Positions 34,079 to 42,524 of a DNA stretch of 64,000 nucleotides are shown piece after piece. The stretch covers positions 49,319 through 113,318 of the forward strand of contig JAGCDO010000049.1 in the NCBI GenBank assembly GCA_017651265.1, given 5' to 3'. Positions within the stretch are counted from its first letter, which is position 1, and the number at the start of each line of letters is the position of its first letter. Source of the stretch: Prevotella sp. (GTDB taxonomy: Bacteria > Bacteroidota > Bacteroidia > Bacteroidales > Bacteroidaceae). The position numbers were made by a program, and so were the translations under genes. Below the pieces are notes generated by a model, which worked only from the letters and a program-made list of their open reading frames with translations, had not been told where the DNA came from and searched no databases.

Positions 34079-35827
34079 ATGGCAAATAACGAAGCGCTCA
34101 TCAAGCAATGTGAGCAATTAGCAAAGGAATGGTTGTCGCCGTCTTTCGACGAGGAGACAAGGAAAGAAGTACAGGCCATGCTCGACAATGAGGACAAGAC
34201 CGATCTCATTGATGCGTTCTACCAGAACCTCGAGTTCGGCACAGGCGGTCTGCGCGGTATCATGGGTGCCGGTACAAACCGTATGAACAAGTATATCGTA
34301 GGTATGGCCACACAGGGCTTCGCCAACTATATCAACAAAGCCTTCCCTGGTAAGCAGAGCGCTGTGGTGGTAGGTCACGACTGCCGTAACAACGGTAGGA
34401 TGTTTGCCGAGACCGTAGCCGACATCTTCTCTGCCAACGGTATTAAGGTGTATCTCTTCGAGAGTCTGCGTCCTACGCCAGAGATCTCTTTCGCCATCCG
34501 TCATCTGGGCTGTCAGGCCGGTGTGAACGTAACGGCTTCGCACAACCCGAAGGAGTACAACGGCTACAAGGCCTATTGGGACGATGGTGCACAGGTGTTG
34601 GCACCACACGATAAGGGTATCATCGATGAGGTAAACAAGGTGAAGATCGATGATGTGAAGTTCGAAGGAAACAAAGAACTGATTATCCCCATCGGTGGTG
34701 AGATGGACTGGGATTATATCCAGGCCGTGAAGGAAGCGATGGTGGATCAGGATGTGATTCTGCGCCAGAAAGACCTGAACATTGTGTATTCTCCGATGCA
34801 CGGTACAGGACGTGTGATCATCCCGATGGCACTGCGCTCATGGGGCTTCCAGAATATCCACGTGGTACCCGAGCAGATGGTCATCGACGGCAACTTCCCC
34901 ACGGTGGTTTCGCCGAATCCCGAGAATGCCGAGGCCATGACATTAGGTATGAAGTTAGGTACGAAACTCAATGCCGATTTGGTGATTGCTTCTGACCCCG
35001 ATGCCGACCGTCTGGCCATCGTATGCCGCAACTCGAAGGGTGAGTGGGAGATCCTGAATGGTAACCAGACTTGTATGATGTTCTCTTGGTATATCATCGC
35101 CAACAAGAAGAAACTGGGTCAGCTGAAGGGTAATGAGTTCCTCGTAAAGACCATCGTTACCACTGAGGTGATTGCCAAGATTGCCCAGAAGAATGGTGTG
35201 GAGCTGCGCGACTGCTACACGGGCTTCAAGTGGATTGCCAACGAGATCCGCGTATCCGAGGGCGTGAAGAAATACATCGGTGGCGGTGAGGAGAGCTTCG
35301 GCTTCCTGCCGTTCGACAAGGTGCGCGATAAGGATTCACCAGCCTCTATCTGTCTGATTTGCGAAATCGCAGCATGGGCTCGCGACAATGGTAAGACACT
35401 CTACGACCTGCTCATGGATATCTACGCTGAGTATGGCTTCTCAAGAGAGGTGACCATCAACGTGGTTCGTCCAGGTAAGTCGGGTGCCGACGAAATCAAG
35501 CAGATGATGACCGACTTCCGCAACAACCCGCCGAAGGAGTTGGGTGGATCAAAGGTTACGCTGTGCAAGGACTTCAAGACACTCGAGGCCAAGAAGGCTG
35601 ACGGTAGTGTGGAGAAACTGAACATGCCCGATAGCAGTAATGTACTTCAGTGGTTCTGCGAGGATGGCACGAAGGTAAGCGTTCGTCCTTCAGGTACTGA
35701 GCCGAAGATCAAGTTCTATACAGAAGTGAAAGATCCGGCCTTCAAGAGTGCTGCCGACTATGAGCAGAGCATGAAGACTACGGATGCGAAAGTGGCAGCT
35801 ATCAAGAAGTGCTTGAATCTTGATTGA
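34079..35827 (+). CDS. Phosphoglucomutase / phosphomannomutase
   Basis: A 582-residue alpha-D-phosphohexomutase of the long PgcA/PGM2-like type. Landmarks: FGTGGLRGIMGAGTNRMN (about 50-67), catalytic Ser154 in VTASHNPKEYNGYKAYWDDG, the metal loop DPDADRLAI (about 305-313), GGGEESFGF (about 400-408) and the phosphate-binding RPSGTEPKIKFY near the C-terminus. It interconverts hexose-1- and hexose-6-phosphates in the cytoplasm. The sugar kinase gene begins 19 nt after it, forming a sugar-phosphate operon. Confidence 0.93.
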   Translation: MANNEALIKQCEQLAKEWLSPSFDEETRKEVQAMLDNEDKTDLIDAFYQNLEFGTGGLRGIMGAGTNRMNKYIVGMATQGFANYINKAFPGKQSAVVVGHDCRNNGRMFAETVADIFSANGIKVYLFESLRPTPEISFAIRHLGCQAGVNVTASHNPKEYNGYKAYWDDGAQVLAPHDKGIIDEVNKVKIDDVKFEGNKELIIPIGGEMDWDYIQAVKEAMVDQDVILRQKDLNIVYSPMHGTGRVIIPMALRSWGFQNIHVVPEQMVIDGNFPTVVSPNPENAEAMTLGMKLGTKLNADLVIASDPDADRLAIVCRNSKGEWEILNGNQTCMMFSWYIIANKKKLGQLKGNEFLVKTIVTTEVIAKIAQKNGVELRDCYTGFKWIANEIRVSEGVKKYIGGGEESFGFLPFDKVRDKDSPASICLICEIAAWARDNGKTLYDLLMDIYAEYGFSREVTINVVRPGKSGADEIKQMMTDFRNNPPKELGGSKVTLCKDFKTLEAKKADGSVEKLNMPDSSNVLQWFCEDGTKVSVRPSGTEPKIKFYTEVKDPAFKSAADYEQSMKTTDAKVAAIKKCLNLD

Positions 35828-35846
35828 TGCCGTAGGAGAAGAATCA

Positions 35847-36863
35847 ATGAAAAATAAGATTATTACCTTCGGAGAGCTTCTGCTCCGCTTTTCCAAGGAC
35901 CAGCATAACCGTCTGCAGCAAGGCAGAGCATTCTTCGGAGACTACGGTGGCAGTGAGGCCAATGTGGCCGTGTCGCTGGCAACGTTAGGTGATGATGTGG
36001 AATATGTGACTCGCGTGCCCGATAGTCCTATCGGGCGCGCTTCTTGCATGAAGCTTCGTGAGTTCAATGTGGGTACGCAACATGTGCTCTATGGCGGCGA
36101 CCGCATGGGGTCGTACTATTACGAGGGGTCTGCCGGTATGCGCAGTTCCAAAGTGATTTACGACCGTGCCTATTCGTCGTTCTATTATCTGGAGCCGGGA
36201 ATGATCGACTGGCGGAAGATCTTTGCCGATGCTGCCGTGTTCCATGCATCAGGTATTGCAGGGGCGGTATCGAAGGAGTCGGCCGATGCTACCTTCGAGG
36301 CACTCGATATTGCAGACGAGATGGGACTCACACTTTCGTTCGACATCAATTACCGCAAGAACCTGTGGAAATACGGGGCTGAGCCGAAGGCCACGCTGAG
36401 CAAGATGCTCAGCTATGCGGATGTGGTGTTTGCCGATGTGATAGAGTATGAGTACATGACCGACAGGAAGGTTCCCTTCCCGGCGATGTCGTCCGACTAT
36501 GAGATGCCCATGGAGGTGTATAGGGAGTGGTTCGATGAGATACATGCGCGTTGGCCAAGATGCAAGAAATGGCTCATGGGAATGCGTAACATGATCAGTT
36601 CCAGCAGAAATACGCTGACAGCCTTGTTGTGGGATGACGGGAAACTGTATTCCACCAGGATCTACGACATACAGGGAATCGTGGATTCAATGGGTGTGGG
36701 CGACGCCTTCACTGCAGGGCAGCTACATGCAATCAATGCCTTTGGGAATGATTCGCAGAAAATACTCGACTATGCACTGGCTGCCGCCACGCTGAAGTAT
36801 TCTATTGCTGGTGACTACAATTTGGCCACCGATGAGGAGATCCAAACATTAATGAAGGGATAG
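35847..36863 (+). CDS. PfkB family sugar kinase, KDG-kinase-like
   Basis: A 338-residue ribokinase-fold kinase, start ATG at 35847 (MKNKIITFGELLLRFS). GDYGGSEANVAVSLATLG (about 30-47) is the substrate end, and MGVGDAFTAGQLHAI holds the catalytic D286. The FGELLLRF opening and long middle loop are those of Bacteroidales 2-dehydro-3-deoxygluconokinases, which feed uronate breakdown; this substrate call is inference. The last codons (…LMKG stop) form the left arm of an 18-bp palindrome shared with the convergent gene. Confidence 0.82.
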   Translation: MKNKIITFGELLLRFSKDQHNRLQQGRAFFGDYGGSEANVAVSLATLGDDVEYVTRVPDSPIGRASCMKLREFNVGTQHVLYGGDRMGSYYYEGSAGMRSSKVIYDRAYSSFYYLEPGMIDWRKIFADAAVFHASGIAGAVSKESADATFEALDIADEMGLTLSFDINYRKNLWKYGAEPKATLSKMLSYADVVFADVIEYEYMTDRKVPFPAMSSDYEMPMEVYREWFDEIHARWPRCKKWLMGMRNMISSSRNTLTALLWDDGKLYSTRIYDIQGIVDSMGVGDAFTAGQLHAINAFGNDSQKILDYALAAATLKYSIAGDYNLATDEEIQTLMKG

Positions 36864-36886
36864 GAGCACCTATCCCTTCATTAATG
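36847..36886. terminator. Bidirectional hairpin formed by two convergent gene ends
   Basis: Perfect 18-bp inverted repeat (36847-36864 and 36869-36886) with a 4-nt loop AGCA. It includes the last five codons and the stop of both flanking genes, which both end in LMKG. There is no long T run on either side, so it may protect 3' ends or stop transcription by other means. Confidence 0.75.
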
Positions 36887-37310
36887 AATCAAAGAAACTG
36901 TCAAGGTCTTGGTCGAGACCTTCCATCAGGTCGCCACCAAGGATAATGGTGTCGTCGTCGGCCACATACAACTCGGCGACAGCTTCCCTGTCATCGTTCT
37001 CCAACACAAAACTATATGGCTTCATGATACCGAGATTGTCAACAACCTCGTGCATCTGATGCAGTTCCTTGCGTAGGATAGCTGTTACCTCATCGTAGAA
37101 ACTCTCGTCCTTGTTGTCAATCCACTGTTCCACCACGCAACGGGTAATCTCCTGATCGTTATCATCATAAGCAATCAGTTCACCGCTATCCTGCGAAACG
37201 AGCAGATGGATATCGGTGAGCAAAGAGGTTTCCTCATTGGCAGGCAGCTTTTGCGCAATCTTCTTGATGCTGCGCTCAATCTGCTGGGTGGTTTGTTCAG
37301 TAACTTGCAT
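36870..37310 (-). CDS. Conserved acidic Bacteroidales protein of unknown function
   Basis: A 146-residue soluble protein from the ATG at 37310 (MQVTEQTTQQIERSIKK); an in-frame TTG at 37334 lies inside the -7 box. It is strongly acidic, with no signal peptide, no membrane span and no catalytic motif. Regions DIHLLVSQDSGELIAYDDNDQEI and ELYVADDDTIILGGDLMEGLDQDLDSF are distinctive. I know similar proteins in other Bacteroidales but no function. A complete promoter precedes it (37332-37362, minus). Confidence 0.75.
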   Translation of the reverse strand: MQVTEQTTQQIERSIKKIAQKLPANEETSLLTDIHLLVSQDSGELIAYDDNDQEITRCVVEQWIDNKDESFYDEVTAILRKELHQMHEVVDNLGIMKPYSFVLENDDREAVAELYVADDDTIILGGDLMEGLDQDLDSFFDSLMKG

Positions 37311-37331
37311 ACATTTCTTTGTTTTACGATA

Positions 37332-37362
37332 CAAAGTTAAGCTATTTTGTGCGAACTACAAA
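37332..37362 (-). promoter_or_regulatory. Promoter of the acidic protein gene
   Basis: On the minus strand TTTG (37362-37359), 19 nt, TAACTTTG (37339-37332), then 21 nt to the ATG at 37310. Confidence 0.75.
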
Positions 37363-37461
37363 ATATTTTGCGTGTTTTTTATTGGCTAATAGGAAACAAT
37401 TTCGTATCTTTGCAATGTAAACTCGACAAAGCAGACGGGATACAAAAACGAAGGGAGTTTC

Positions 37462-37890
37462 ATGGGGCATCAGATCGTTCACCAAGGCACGGTAGCGAGT
37501 ATTACCGGAGATAGTATGCAAGTGCGGATTACTCAGCGCGCTGCCTGTTCTGAGTGCAGCGTATCTGCCCATTGCCATATTTCCGAACAGAAGGAGAAAA
37601 TGGTAGATGTGGACCATGTGAAGGATATCAGTCGGTTTGGTGTTGGTGAAACGGTGATTCTGACCTTTGCAGAGCGAACGGGCATGGGTGCCGTGATGAT
37701 GGCCTTTGTTGTTCCTTTCCTGATTGTCGTTGCTGCTGTGTTCGGCTGTAGCTTATTTACCAATAGTGAACCGGTGATGGCCATGACGGGGATTCTCTTC
37801 CTCATACCTTATTATATTATATTGTATCTGTTCCGTGACAGGTTGAAGGAGAGTTTCACGTTCCAAGTGGAGAAACTTACGAATAACTAA
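37462..37890 (+). CDS. rseC: RseC/MucC family protein (SoxR-reducing complex type)
   Basis: A 142-residue inner-membrane protein. The N-terminal part has a Cys cluster, CSECSVSAHC (C-x2-C-x5-C, about residues 29-38), that may bind a metal or Fe-S centre, and two spans follow (about 75-97 and 103-122). RseC is the first gene of Rnf clusters in this group and is thought to assist Rnf-dependent electron flow. It is 9 nt before rnfB. TATCTTTG at 37405-37412 marks the operon start. Confidence 0.88.
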   Translation: MGHQIVHQGTVASITGDSMQVRITQRAACSECSVSAHCHISEQKEKMVDVDHVKDISRFGVGETVILTFAERTGMGAVMMAFVVPFLIVVAAVFGCSLFTNSEPVMAMTGILFLIPYYIILYLFRDRLKESFTFQVEKLTNN

Positions 37891-37899
37891 AACAAATAC

Positions 37900-38838
37900 A
37901 TGATGATGAGCTTTATTTTGACGGCAGTAATCGTTCTTGGAGGTATCGCGCTGATTGCAGCGCTGATACTGTATTACTGTTCCATGAAGTTTGCTGTTCA
38001 GGAAGATCCTCGGATTGCTCAGGTAACGGCAGTGCTTCCCGGCGCCAACTGCGGCGGATGTGGCTTCGCAGGCTGCTCAGGACTGGCTTCGGCTTTGGTG
38101 AAGGCTGCCGACGGAGGATCGTTGGAAGGACTGAACTGTCCTGTGGGCGGTGCAGACGTGATGGGTAAGGCGGCCGATCTGTTGGGAATGACAGTGGCTG
38201 CCACTGATCCGATGGTGGCCGTAGTACGTTGTAACGGTACTTGCTCCCTCCGTCCGCAAATTGCTGAATATGACGGTCTGCTCACTTGTGCTGCCATGAA
38301 TGCCACTGGCGCTGGTGAGTCGGCTTGCGGCTACGGCTGTCTGGGATGTGGCGACTGTGTAGCCGCCTGTCAGTTCGATGCCATCCGGATCAACCCGGAA
38401 ACGGGAATCCCTGAGGTGGACGATGATAAGTGTACCTCGTGTGGTGCCTGCGTGAAGGCTTGTCCGAGAAGTATCATCGAGCTGCGTAAGAAAGGACCCA
38501 AGAATCGTCGCGTCTATGTGAGTTGTATGAACAAGGACAAGGGACCTGCAGCCATGAAGGCATGTAAGGCGGCTTGTATCGGTTGCAGCAAGTGTGTGAA
38601 GGAGTGTAAGTTCGAGGCTATCACAGTACAGAATAACCTCAGCTATATCGACTTCAACAAGTGTCGCTTGTGCAAGAAGTGTGTGGAGGCTTGTCCCACC
38701 CACGCTATCCATGCCGTGAACTTCCCGGCACCCAAGCCGAAACCAGAACCTAGTACAGCTAGTATAACTAGTTCAACTAGTACTGCTAGTACATCTAGTA
38801 CAACTAGCAACCAAGAAAGAAAGGAGGAATCAGCATGA
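37900..38838 (+). CDS. rnfB: Rnf complex subunit RnfB
   Basis: A 312-residue membrane-anchored Fe-S protein: N-terminal span (residues 5-25), an ASF domain with CGGCGFAGC (about 50-58), then four ferredoxin-type clusters: CLGCGDCVAAC, CTSCGACVKACP, CIGCSKCVKEC and CRLCKKCVEACP. It takes electrons from reduced ferredoxin and passes them to RnfC. The C-terminus is a linker with a Ser/Thr tract written by six 9-nt repeats (38750-38803). It overlaps rnfC as ATGA. Confidence 0.95.
   Translation: MMMSFILTAVIVLGGIALIAALILYYCSMKFAVQEDPRIAQVTAVLPGANCGGCGFAGCSGLASALVKAADGGSLEGLNCPVGGADVMGKAADLLGMTVAATDPMVAVVRCNGTCSLRPQIAEYDGLLTCAAMNATGAGESACGYGCLGCGDCVAACQFDAIRINPETGIPEVDDDKCTSCGACVKACPRSIIELRKKGPKNRRVYVSCMNKDKGPAAMKACKAACIGCSKCVKECKFEAITVQNNLSYIDFNKCRLCKKCVEACPTHAIHAVNFPAPKPKPEPSTASITSSTSTASTSSTTSNQERKEESA
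38750..38803 (+). repeat. In-gene 9-nt tandem repeat (CTAGTAnnn x6) in rnfB
   Basis: Six units of 9 nt, each beginning CTAGT, code for six Ser-x-x triplets near the RnfB C-terminus. The unit keeps the frame whatever its copy number. Confidence 0.85.
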
Positions 38839-40199
38839 AAAGCAGAACATTCCGAATAGGTGGCGTTCATCCGGAGGAGAACAAGCTTACCCATGAAGTG
38901 ATGACCAAGGTGGCACCCCTGCCCAAACAGGCTATCTTTCCGTTGTCGCAACATATCGGTGCTCCTGCCAAACCTGTTGTCGCCAAGGGCGATAAGGTGA
39001 AGGTGGGAACCCTGATTGCTGAGGCTGGCGGCTTTGTCTCGGCTCCCATCTATTCATCGGTATCGGGAACCGTGTTCAAGGTGGACACTGCCATTGACGC
39101 AACAGGCTATCGGAAACCTGTGATCATCATCAATGTGGAGGGCGATGAATGGGAAGAAAGTATCGACCGCTCTGATAAGCTGGAGCTGTTGGCCGATCAT
39201 CCCGAGCTGACTCCTGAAGAGATTATCAATCGGGTAAAGGAGGCTGGTGTTACGGGCATGGGCGGCGCAGGATTCCCTACCTTTATCAAACTCTCTCCAC
39301 CACCAACCGCTAAGGCTGAATGCGTGATTATCAATGCGGTGGAGTGCGAGCCGTATATCACAGCCGACTACCGTTTGATGATGGAGAAGGCTGATGAGAT
39401 TCTGGTAGGACTGGAACTGCTCATGGTGGCAGCCAAGGTTACTACTGGCTATATCGGTATTGAAACCAACAAACCTGCGGCCATTGAGCTGCTCACCCAA
39501 AAGTGCGCAGAAAAGTTCAGTGGCTCTAAATACAATGTTGAAGTGGTTCCGCTGCAGCAACGCTATCCGCAAGGAGGCGAGAAACAGCTGGTAGATGCAG
39601 TCATCCGTCGTCAGGTTCCTGCACCGCCAGCCATTCCTGTAAACGTTGGAGCGATTGTTCAGAATGTAGGTACTGCATTCGCTGTGTATGAAGCAGTTAT
39701 GAAGCGGAAGCCTTTGTTTGAACGACACACAACCGTGACTGGTAAGAAGCTGCAGAATCCAGGTAACTTCCTGGTTCGAATGGGAACACCTATGCAAGAC
39801 TTGATCAACCTCTGCGGCGGAATGCCAGAAGGGGAGAACAAACTGTTGGCTGGTGGTCCGATGATGGGAAAAGCCCTCACCAGTACCGAAGTACCTATCT
39901 GTAAAGGTACGAACAGTGTGACCGTGCTCTCTGATGAAGATGCTCGCCGTAAGGAGGCTATGCCTTGCATCCGTTGTGCCAAGTGTGTCAGCGCCTGTCC
40001 TATGGGACTGGAACCTTACTTGCTGGCTACCCTCTCTAGTTTGAAGAACTGGGAACGACTGGAAGCTGAGGATATCACCTCATGTATCGAGTGCGGCTCT
40101 TGTCAGTTCACCTGTCCTGCCCATCGCCCGTTGCTCGACAATATACGTCTGGGCAAGTCAACAGTTATGGGAATCATTCGCAGCAGAGCTGCCAAGTAG
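38835..40199 (+). CDS. rnfC: Rnf complex subunit RnfC
   Basis: A 454-residue peripheral subunit. KVAPLPKQAIFPLSQHIGAPAKPVV is the RnfC barrel-sandwich N-terminus; the NADH/FMN region holds GMGGAGFPTFIKLS and INAVECEPYITADYRLM; two ferredoxin-type clusters follow, CIRCAKCVSACPMG and CIECGSCQFTCPAHRP. It exchanges electrons with NAD. Part of the cytoplasmic side of the Rnf complex. Confidence 0.96.
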   Translation: MKSRTFRIGGVHPEENKLTHEVMTKVAPLPKQAIFPLSQHIGAPAKPVVAKGDKVKVGTLIAEAGGFVSAPIYSSVSGTVFKVDTAIDATGYRKPVIIINVEGDEWEESIDRSDKLELLADHPELTPEEIINRVKEAGVTGMGGAGFPTFIKLSPPPTAKAECVIINAVECEPYITADYRLMMEKADEILVGLELLMVAAKVTTGYIGIETNKPAAIELLTQKCAEKFSGSKYNVEVVPLQQRYPQGGEKQLVDAVIRRQVPAPPAIPVNVGAIVQNVGTAFAVYEAVMKRKPLFERHTTVTGKKLQNPGNFLVRMGTPMQDLINLCGGMPEGENKLLAGGPMMGKALTSTEVPICKGTNSVTVLSDEDARRKEAMPCIRCAKCVSACPMGLEPYLLATLSSLKNWERLEAEDITSCIECGSCQFTCPAHRPLLDNIRLGKSTVMGIIRSRAAK

Positions 40200-40223
40200 T
40201 AAGAATAATGAAATACGATAATT

Positions 40224-41225
40224 ATGAGTAGATTAATTGTTTCACTATCACCGCATGCCCATGGCAACGACACTGTAGAGAAAAACATGTATGGCGTTAT
40301 CATCGCTCTTGTTCCGGCTCTGCTTGTCTCCCTGTTCTATTTCGGACTGGGTTCTGCCATCGTTCTTGCCACCAGTGTTATAGCCTGCGTGTTCTTCGAG
40401 TGGGCCATAACCAAATATATTCTGAGAAGGGAGAAAACAACGATTGCTGATGGCTCGGCCATACTGACGGGTCTGCTGTTGGGATTCAACCTGCCTTCGA
40501 ACCTGCCTGTATGGATCATCATCATCGGTGCGCTGTTTGCCATCGGAGTAGGGAAGATGACCTTCGGCGGACTGGGACAGAATATCTTTAACCCGGCCTT
40601 GCTCGGACGTGCTTTCCTGTTGATCAGTTTCCCGGCACAGATGACCTCCTGGCCTGTGGCTGGTCAGCTTACGAGTTATCTCGATGCTGAGACGGGAGCT
40701 ACACCATTGGCCATCATGAAGACAGCCATTAAGACAGGCGATGCTTCACTGCTCGACCAACTGCCTTCGGCCACCCACCTGCTGTTAGGATCTAATCCTA
40801 CCGGCGGACTGGGAACTATTGGTGAGGTGTGTGCCCTGGCCTTGTTGTTAGGTCTTGCCTATATGCTATGGAAGAAGATCATTACCTGGCACATTCCCGT
40901 GAGTATTATCGTTACGGTGTTTGTGTTCAGCGGACTCCTTCATCTGGCGAATCCTGTTTATGCAGATCCCTTCGCCGAGATCCTCACGGGCGGTCTGATG
41001 CTCGGCGCCATCTTCATGGCTACTGATTATGTTACCTCTCCGATGACCGGCAACGGACAGCTGATCTATGGTGTGGCCATCGGTTTGCTGACGGTTGTCA
41101 TTAGAAACTGGGGCAGCTATCCTGAGGGAATGTCATTCGCCATCCTCATCATGAATGCCTTCACACCGCTGATCAATATGTATGTGAAGCCCAAACGTTT
41201 CGGAGAAGTGCCTACAAAGAATTAA
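40224..41225 (+). CDS. rnfD: Rnf complex subunit RnfD
   Basis: A 333-residue membrane subunit with about nine spans. It opens with SPHAHGNDTVEKNMYGVIIALVPAL, and the covalent FMN site is the Thr in ETGATPLAIMK (about residues 154-164). FGGLGQNIFNPALLGRAFL is also typical. It forms the membrane path for electron and Na+ or H+ movement. Confidence 0.96.
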   Translation: MSRLIVSLSPHAHGNDTVEKNMYGVIIALVPALLVSLFYFGLGSAIVLATSVIACVFFEWAITKYILRREKTTIADGSAILTGLLLGFNLPSNLPVWIIIIGALFAIGVGKMTFGGLGQNIFNPALLGRAFLLISFPAQMTSWPVAGQLTSYLDAETGATPLAIMKTAIKTGDASLLDQLPSATHLLLGSNPTGGLGTIGEVCALALLLGLAYMLWKKIITWHIPVSIIVTVFVFSGLLHLANPVYADPFAEILTGGLMLGAIFMATDYVTSPMTGNGQLIYGVAIGLLTVVIRNWGSYPEGMSFAILIMNAFTPLINMYVKPKRFGEVPTKN

Positions 41226-41237
41226 TACTTGTCGATT

Positions 41238-41861
41238 ATGGAAAAACTGAAATCATCTATAACGAACATGGCGCTGGTGCTGACGAGCGTAGCTGTGATA
41301 ACCGGTGGTATTCTCGCAGCCTTGAACCAGCTGACGAAAGACCCCATTACCTATCAAAAAGAGAAGGCGCTGGCCGACGGCATCAAGACGGTCATGGCTT
41401 GCAACGACTTGGTTGTAGCTAAGTCGGATGTGGTCAAGCAGACTGATGCCAAAGGAAAGGAACTGGTTTATACCATCTATCAGACACAGGATAAGCAGGG
41501 AAAAGACCTCGGTGCTGCCGTTGAGAGTTCAACGATGGGATTTGGTGGAAACCTGAAAATCCTGGTGGGGTTCGACCCGGAAGGAAAGATTCTCGGATAT
41601 ACCTTATTGGAACATGCTGAAACACCAGGACTGGGTGCCAAGGCCGATAAGTGGTTCCAGGAAGGAGGGAAGGGAAACATCATCGGGAAGAATCCGAAGG
41701 AGGAACTGGTTGTGAGCAAGGATGGAGGACAGGTAGATGCAATTACAGCATCAACCATCACCAGCAGGGCCTTCCTCCTGGCTGTGAACAATGCCTATAA
41801 GGCCTATAAGAATACGCCCATCGATGGGGCAACGGGAGCGAGTAAACAAATTGACAATTGA
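41238..41861 (+). CDS. rnfG: Rnf complex subunit RnfG
   Basis: A 207-residue protein, start ATG at 41238 (MEKLKSSITNMALVL). One N-terminal span (about 10-30) anchors a periplasmic FMN domain. The FMN attachment site, usually SGATxT, reads TASTITS (about residues 171-177): the acceptor Thr is kept but the three residues before it differ. The last codons (KQIDN stop) are written by an ATTGACAATTG-type repeat. Confidence 0.93.
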   Translation: MEKLKSSITNMALVLTSVAVITGGILAALNQLTKDPITYQKEKALADGIKTVMACNDLVVAKSDVVKQTDAKGKELVYTIYQTQDKQGKDLGAAVESSTMGFGGNLKILVGFDPEGKILGYTLLEHAETPGLGAKADKWFQEGGKGNIIGKNPKEELVVSKDGGQVDAITASTITSRAFLLAVNNAYKAYKNTPIDGATGASKQIDN

Positions 41862-41916
41862 TAATTGAAAATTGACAATTGGCAATTCGAAGTTAAAGTT
41901 CAAAGATCAAAGTTCA
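41845..41916 (+). repeat. AATTGACAATTG / AAAGTTCAAAG intergenic-type repeat between rnfG and rnfE
   Basis: Short degenerate units of ATTGACAATTG type followed by AAGTTNAAAGTTCAAAG units fill the rnfG-rnfE junction. They supply the rnfG stop codon and run up to the rnfE start codon. Confidence 0.75.
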
Positions 41917-42504
41917 ATGAATTATATAAGTATTATCAAAAACGGAATCATCAAGGAGAACCCTACGTTCGTCTTGATGTTGGGTATGTGTCCCACATTG
42001 GCTACAACCACCAGCGCCATCAACGGACTCTCCATGGGTCTGGCCACGATGTTTGTGCTGATCTGCTCGAATGTGGTGATCTCACTGATCAAGAAACTCA
42101 CCCCCGACATGGTGCGTATCCCGGTGTTTATTGTGGTCATCGCTTCGTTCGTAACCATCCTGCAGATGGTGATGCAGGCGTATGTACCTGATGTGTATGC
42201 AGAACTGGGATTGTTCATCCCCTTGATTGTGGTAAACTGCGTTATCTTAGGACGTGCTGAGGCCTTCGCTGCTAAGAACAGCACAGGCGCCAGTTTGATG
42301 GACGGTATCGGTATCGGTCTTGGTTTCACCCTGGGTCTGACACTCTTAGGAATCTGTCGTGAACTGCTGGGTGCCGGTAGCATCTTCGGATTTACGCTAT
42401 TGCCCGAAACCTATAACATGCTGATGTTCGTGTTGCCTCCGGGCGCCTTCATCACACTGGGCTTCCTGGTGGCTATTGTGAACAAGATGAGAAAAGATTC
42501 TTAA
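41917..42504 (+). CDS. rnfE: Rnf complex subunit RnfE
   Basis: A 195-residue membrane protein, start ATG at 41917 (MNYISIIKNGIIKENPTFV); an in-frame TTG at 41872 would only add repeat-encoded residues. Six spans. LGMCPTLATTTSAINGL and NCVILGRAEAFAAKN are RnfE marks, including the conserved Cys of the intramembrane Fe-S site that it shares with RnfA. Confidence 0.95.
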   Translation: MNYISIIKNGIIKENPTFVLMLGMCPTLATTTSAINGLSMGLATMFVLICSNVVISLIKKLTPDMVRIPVFIVVIASFVTILQMVMQAYVPDVYAELGLFIPLIVVNCVILGRAEAFAAKNSTGASLMDGIGIGLGFTLGLTLLGICRELLGAGSIFGFTLLPETYNMLMFVLPPGAFITLGFLVAIVNKMRKDS

Positions 42505-42524
42505 TAACGTAACATCGATTTTAT

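Noticed and set aside
39054-39797. 247-residue open frame antisense to rnfC
   Set aside because: rnfC motifs are complete on the other strand and no start signal is seen.
41872-41916. RnfE start at TTG 41872
   Set aside because: The added residues would be written by intergenic-type repeats, and ATG 41917 gives the family's usual N-terminus.
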